A stretch of 64,000 bases of DNA, taken from Escallonia rubra. Its lineage: Eukaryota > Streptophyta > Magnoliopsida > Escalloniales > Escalloniaceae. Position 1 is the first letter of the stretch. Every line of letters starts with the position of its first letter. Below, one piece after another: positions 60,653-64,000 of this stretch. The notes under the pieces were generated by a model, which worked only from the letters and a program-made list of their open reading frames with translations, made no database searches and had not been told where the DNA came from. Made by a program: the position numbers and the translations under genes. The stretch spans positions 62,001 to 126,000 of the forward strand of contig JAVXUO010002557.1 of NCBI GenBank assembly GCA_033065855.1, read 5' to 3'.

Positions 60653-63147
60653 TTACTGTTGTGCTAAGAGCACATCAGTGACCAATTTATCCAAGTTCAA
60701 CTGAGCAGCTCCACCAGGTCCAGCTGCCTCCACTGCTTCTCTCTTCCACTCCAAGGCATTCCCCCTCATCACCTTGCCCTTCTCACCCTCCATCAACTCC
60801 TTCACCAGCATCTCCACCTCATCTCTCTTCACATCGTTATCAATCTCCATCCCTATCCCCCACTCCACGCAGCTATACCGGCAATTCGTCTGTTGCTCGG
60901 CGAAAAACGGCCAACAGATCACCGGTACGCCGCAGCTTATACTCTCAATACTCGAGTTCCACCCGCTGTGCATCAGAAAGCCTCCCACCGCCGCGTGCCC
61001 CAAAACTTGCTCCTGAGGGCACCAACTAGTCATCATTCCCCGCCCTTCCGTCTCGGTCACAAACTCCGGCGGGATTATCGCGGTGTCACCGGCGACAATA
61101 TCCGGCCTAATGACCCACAAGAAGTGTTTCTTGCTGTTAGCGAGTCCCCATGCAAACTCGGTGAGTTGCTGGGCTGTCATGACAGTTATACTGCCAAAGT
61201 TCACGTACACCACTGAGTTTGGTTCCTTGGTGTCAAGCCAATCAATGCAGGTAGCATCCTCCTTCCACAAGTTTGATCCGATTGATTTGAGCCGTTCATC
61301 CTGAATTTGCTGCAGCGCCAAATGCAATGGACCAAGGGTGTAAATTTTGGGATGATGTGCCAAGAGAGCATCTAAAGCATCTTGCTCCAAGGCATCAAAG
61401 GTGTTCAAGATCAGAGCCGATGCTTTGTGAACGACCTGGGATTCGGTCTTGAGGTAGTTGAGCATGATATCATCTGGGTCCGTTGTTCTGATGAAGCTTG
61501 GGAAATCCCTCAGTCGCATATCTTTCATTCCCGGAACCCAGTCTATGGTCGTGTCTAAGTACCCATTTGTCACATCGTTCATATCTGCAAATTATATGAT
61601 GTTTAGCCAAAGAACCTAAGCATATAATTGTGGACTGAAGCTCACTAGTTGAGATTGGTGTTTCATAAACTAATTAATTGGTACCACCTATATATTATTT
61701 ATCAAGAAATTGTTAGTGGAGGTCGTAAAATTATACCACTTGAATTCTTGATACAACTGTTGTGAATATGCTTTGATGGTTCATGTCGGTCGGCCGCTCT
61801 TGTCTTTTATATTTTTTTGGTGCGAAGTATCCGTCACGTAGTTAGCAGTGACATATAGTAAGGACCACTGGCTGATAGATACTATGTTGAAGGTGCAAGT
61901 TTTGGATTTTTTGCAAAATTAAAGTAAGGTCTCAACTGTACATTATTGACATTGATCTCCTTGATTTTCTGATTTGGCACTGATTAGTCTTGGCTCTGCC
62001 ACTGGTATAAACAGTTGCTAGATCTGCCACGAAAACCCAAGTGTAGTGATCTGAAAATCCTAAATGCACAAACTCGGAACCAATACCAATGTTTTTAAGT
62101 GCGCAACTAATCACCTTTGAAATCTTAAACTCTTCACCCAAAAATGAGAATCTCTGTTAAAAATAAGCGCAGCGTTAATGGCACTATAAAAGTTAGTAAC
62201 TATGGTTGTAGCATAGAGACTACGATCTTCTCTTTAACTGGAAAGTATTGTCGCCAAATACACTTAAAGACGTTTTCACAACAAGGTTGTAGTACTTCCC
62301 GTTATTCCCTAACATATAATGATACCCGATTTGATGCTTCTCTAAGTTCTACATAAGATCAATTTGTCTGCATTAATTGGTTACTTGTATCTCCGTTTAT
62401 CACATTTGTGCCCATAAGCACACTCATCTTCGTTAAAAAAATTTACCCAACTATATCGGCATTTTCTACGTGCAATGTATCAAAAAATCTAGGAAGATTT
62501 TGCGCAATGTAAGTGTTTCCGCTTCCTCGCTAAAAGGTACTGTACATAATTAGCTGACAAAATCATTTTTTCAAAAGAAGAAATTAAGTGCATTGCAGAA
62601 TATAGAGTGATGTATCAAGTTCTTATATACCTTTAAGCGGCGTAAGACCTTTTTCAACGAGACTGCAATATTGCGCATAGGCCAAGAGGCCACAGGCGCT
62701 TGTAGTCCAGAAAAACACTTCAGGTATACCAAACTGTTTAGCGGCTGCCAGCGTAAAGCTCATCACCCCGTCGGAAACTATGCACGTCACCGGCGGTACA
62801 CCGGCAAAAGAACCGTCGTTGAGCTTAGAGATGAGGTCACAGAAAGGGGCCAGGGAGTGCTTAGGCGTGTACCTACAGATGGAAGGTATGTCTTGGGTGG
62901 CGTCGGGATCCGAGGGAGGGAGGCCGTCGGGGATGGACTCGAAGCGAAAGTCCGGCAAGCCGTCGAGGGAGGTGGGGCCCCTCGACCTGAGCAGGCGGCC
63001 GTGGTTGAAGTCTGTGTTGACAAAGGTGATGTGAAAGCCCTTGTGGTGGAGCAGCTTTGCTAGTTTGAGCATAGGGTTTATGTGACCCTGTGCTGGGTAT
63101 GGGATGCACACCGCGTGAGGTTTTGCAGCTGCTGCCAAGGAACCCAT
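60653..63147 (-). CDS. UGT85A: UGT85-family UDP-glucosyltransferase
   Basis: Exons 63147-62631 and 61584-60653 (1046-nt GT/AG intron, phase 1) give 482 aa. The intron sits at the same codon as in the gene at 55387. Catalytic His22 ([11 protein letters not shown]) and Asp126 ([10 protein letters not shown]) are present. The PSPG box is W360-Q403 and ends FFAEQ (Glu402-Gln403), as in UDP-glucose users. It reads HSGWNS where the neighbour has HCGWNS, a variant I recall from other UGT85 proteins. The two intact proteins are clearly paralogous but diverged. The acceptor is unknown. The start is the ATG 54-64 bp past a good TATA box. An in-frame ATG at 63264 lies upstream of that box and is rejected. 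Confidence 0.95.
61585..62630 (-). other. Intron of the UGT85 gene at 60653-63147
   Basis: It is bounded by GT at 62630-62629 and AG at 61586-61585. At 1046 nt it is 4.5 times the length of the intron of the sister gene. No bounded repeat was recognised inside. Confidence 0.85.
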
Positions 63148-63200
63148 CTCTGGTGCGCGCGTGTTTGTCTCTTCCTCTAAGTGATAAGCAAGACTTTGCT

Positions 63201-63212
63201 CTCTATTTATAG
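63201..63212 (-). promoter_or_regulatory. TATA box of the leftward UGT85 gene
   Basis: On the minus strand it reads CTATAAATAGAG, ending 54 bp before the ATG at 63147. This is a canonical plant TATA box at a fitting distance. Confidence 0.75.
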
Positions 63213-63734
63213 GGAAAAAAAAATGAACTGCTTCCGTGCTGAAATGTGAATACATGACGCCCACATATGAAGGAGCTTTGTTTGACCAAAAAAAAAATTA
63301 AAATATGAAGGAGCTTTGAGTAAATACAAACATAACTTCGTACTCTGCTTCGTAATTTTGGTACCACTTTTCATCTTGAGCATTTCAAAAGCTTGGTACC
63401 ATTATAAACTTTACGTAATGTGCCATACTTGCACTCTCAAAAGACAAGTGTTCGGGATTCATCTCAGGGCATCCTTAAACAATTGCAAAGAAAAGGTATG
63501 CTATGAAACTTCTTCCCACAAAATATGACTTTCAAATACCAATTAACGTTGTGAAAACGGGGTTCATAGAAGATGAACATGCCAAAAAAGATGCTCGTCT
63601 GCCTTGAAGGATGGTTGAAAGTATATATTTTTCTTAGATTCATATCCTCCGCAAATGCTAAAAAGTTTTATGTTTGTTGTAAAAAAGGGAGACTCAGTTC
63701 CGCACGGATCTTGTAGCTAATCATAATAAAGAAA
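63213..63734. other. Upstream region of the leftward UGT85 gene
   Basis: Promoter-proximal AT-rich sequence. GAAGGAGCTTTG occurs twice (about 63269 and 63307). No gene was recognised. Confidence 0.5.
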
Positions 63735-63971
63735 AAAAATTGATTGCTACCCGGATGAAAAAAATCTTCATCTTACCCCCCGTATAACAACAATTAATGA
63801 TCACTAAATATTTTTAGTGACTTTTATTTAGTGACCCTAAAAAGATGCTGCTAAAAATTATCGTTGTAAAAGTTAGCTAAAAAATTACTAAAAATATCTA
63901 GTGATTATTAATTATCACTATATATAGAATTGGAAGAATATTTTTACGATACAAGTGACAACCAAAAATTG
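63735..63971. mobile_element. MITE family M, copy 3
   Basis: The left end is AAAATTGATTGCTACCCGG. The right end, in reverse complement, is AATTTTTGGTTGTCACTTG. The interior AACAATTAATGATCACTAAA and ATTACTAAAAATATCTAGTG is shared with the other two copies. It lies about 0.6 kb upstream of the leftward UGT85 gene. Confidence 0.7.
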
Positions 63972-64000
63972 TTCAATCATAAAATGATGGCTTTCCATAA

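Noticed and set aside
63148..63264. Upstream in-frame ATG of the leftward UGT85 gene
   Set aside because: It lies upstream of the TATA box at 63201-63212, and the added 39 residues match nothing in the family.

Overview
This window is nuclear DNA of a flowering plant, most likely a core eudicot. The evidence is intron-split genes with GT/AG junctions, intron-containing tRNA-Tyr and tRNA-Met genes, plant-only protein families (MBD8-type protein, chloroplast DnaJ of the DJA5/6/7 type, FAR1/FRS, UGT85) and abundant MITE, MULE, hAT, LINE and LTR remnants. I cannot name the species. The UGT85 proteins look asterid-like, but that is a weak hint.

Layout. 1-930: a truncated, frameshifted WPP-domain (MAF1-like) sequence, an array of telobox palindromes and a MULE-like terminus. 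1144-2579: a solo LTR. 3798-9066 (-): an intact 4-exon MBD8-like gene. 10437-10526 (-): tRNA-Tyr. 14860-21426 (+): an intact 7-exon plastid DnaJ gene, with LINE and MULE debris in and before its introns. 21998-22083 (-): tRNA-Met. 23997-40284 (-): an intact 21-exon valyl-tRNA synthetase gene, which I reassembled exon by exon with consistent phases (1054 aa). One of its introns holds a MULE-like insert with a perfect 263-bp tandem duplication. 42458-43307 (+): a decayed FAR1/MULE sequence, abutted by a second solo LTR of the same family (43331-45872). 47938-64000: a UGT85 glucosyltransferase cluster with one pseudogene and two intact genes, the intact pair convergent. The cluster is seeded with two hAT elements that have perfect 8-bp target duplications and three copies of one MITE.

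How the genes relate. The left two thirds is housekeeping: a chromatin or DNA-binding protein, a chloroplast co-chaperone, protein-synthesis genes and tRNAs. These genes have no obvious common pathway. The right third is a specialised-metabolism cluster of UDP-glucose-dependent glycosyltransferases in active birth and death. I found no convincing new molecular system. The best leads are the acid-free N-terminal reading frame upstream of the ValRS start codon, the exact 263-bp duplication, the same LTR family carrying unrelated minisatellites, and the MITE/hAT structure around the UGT85 genes.
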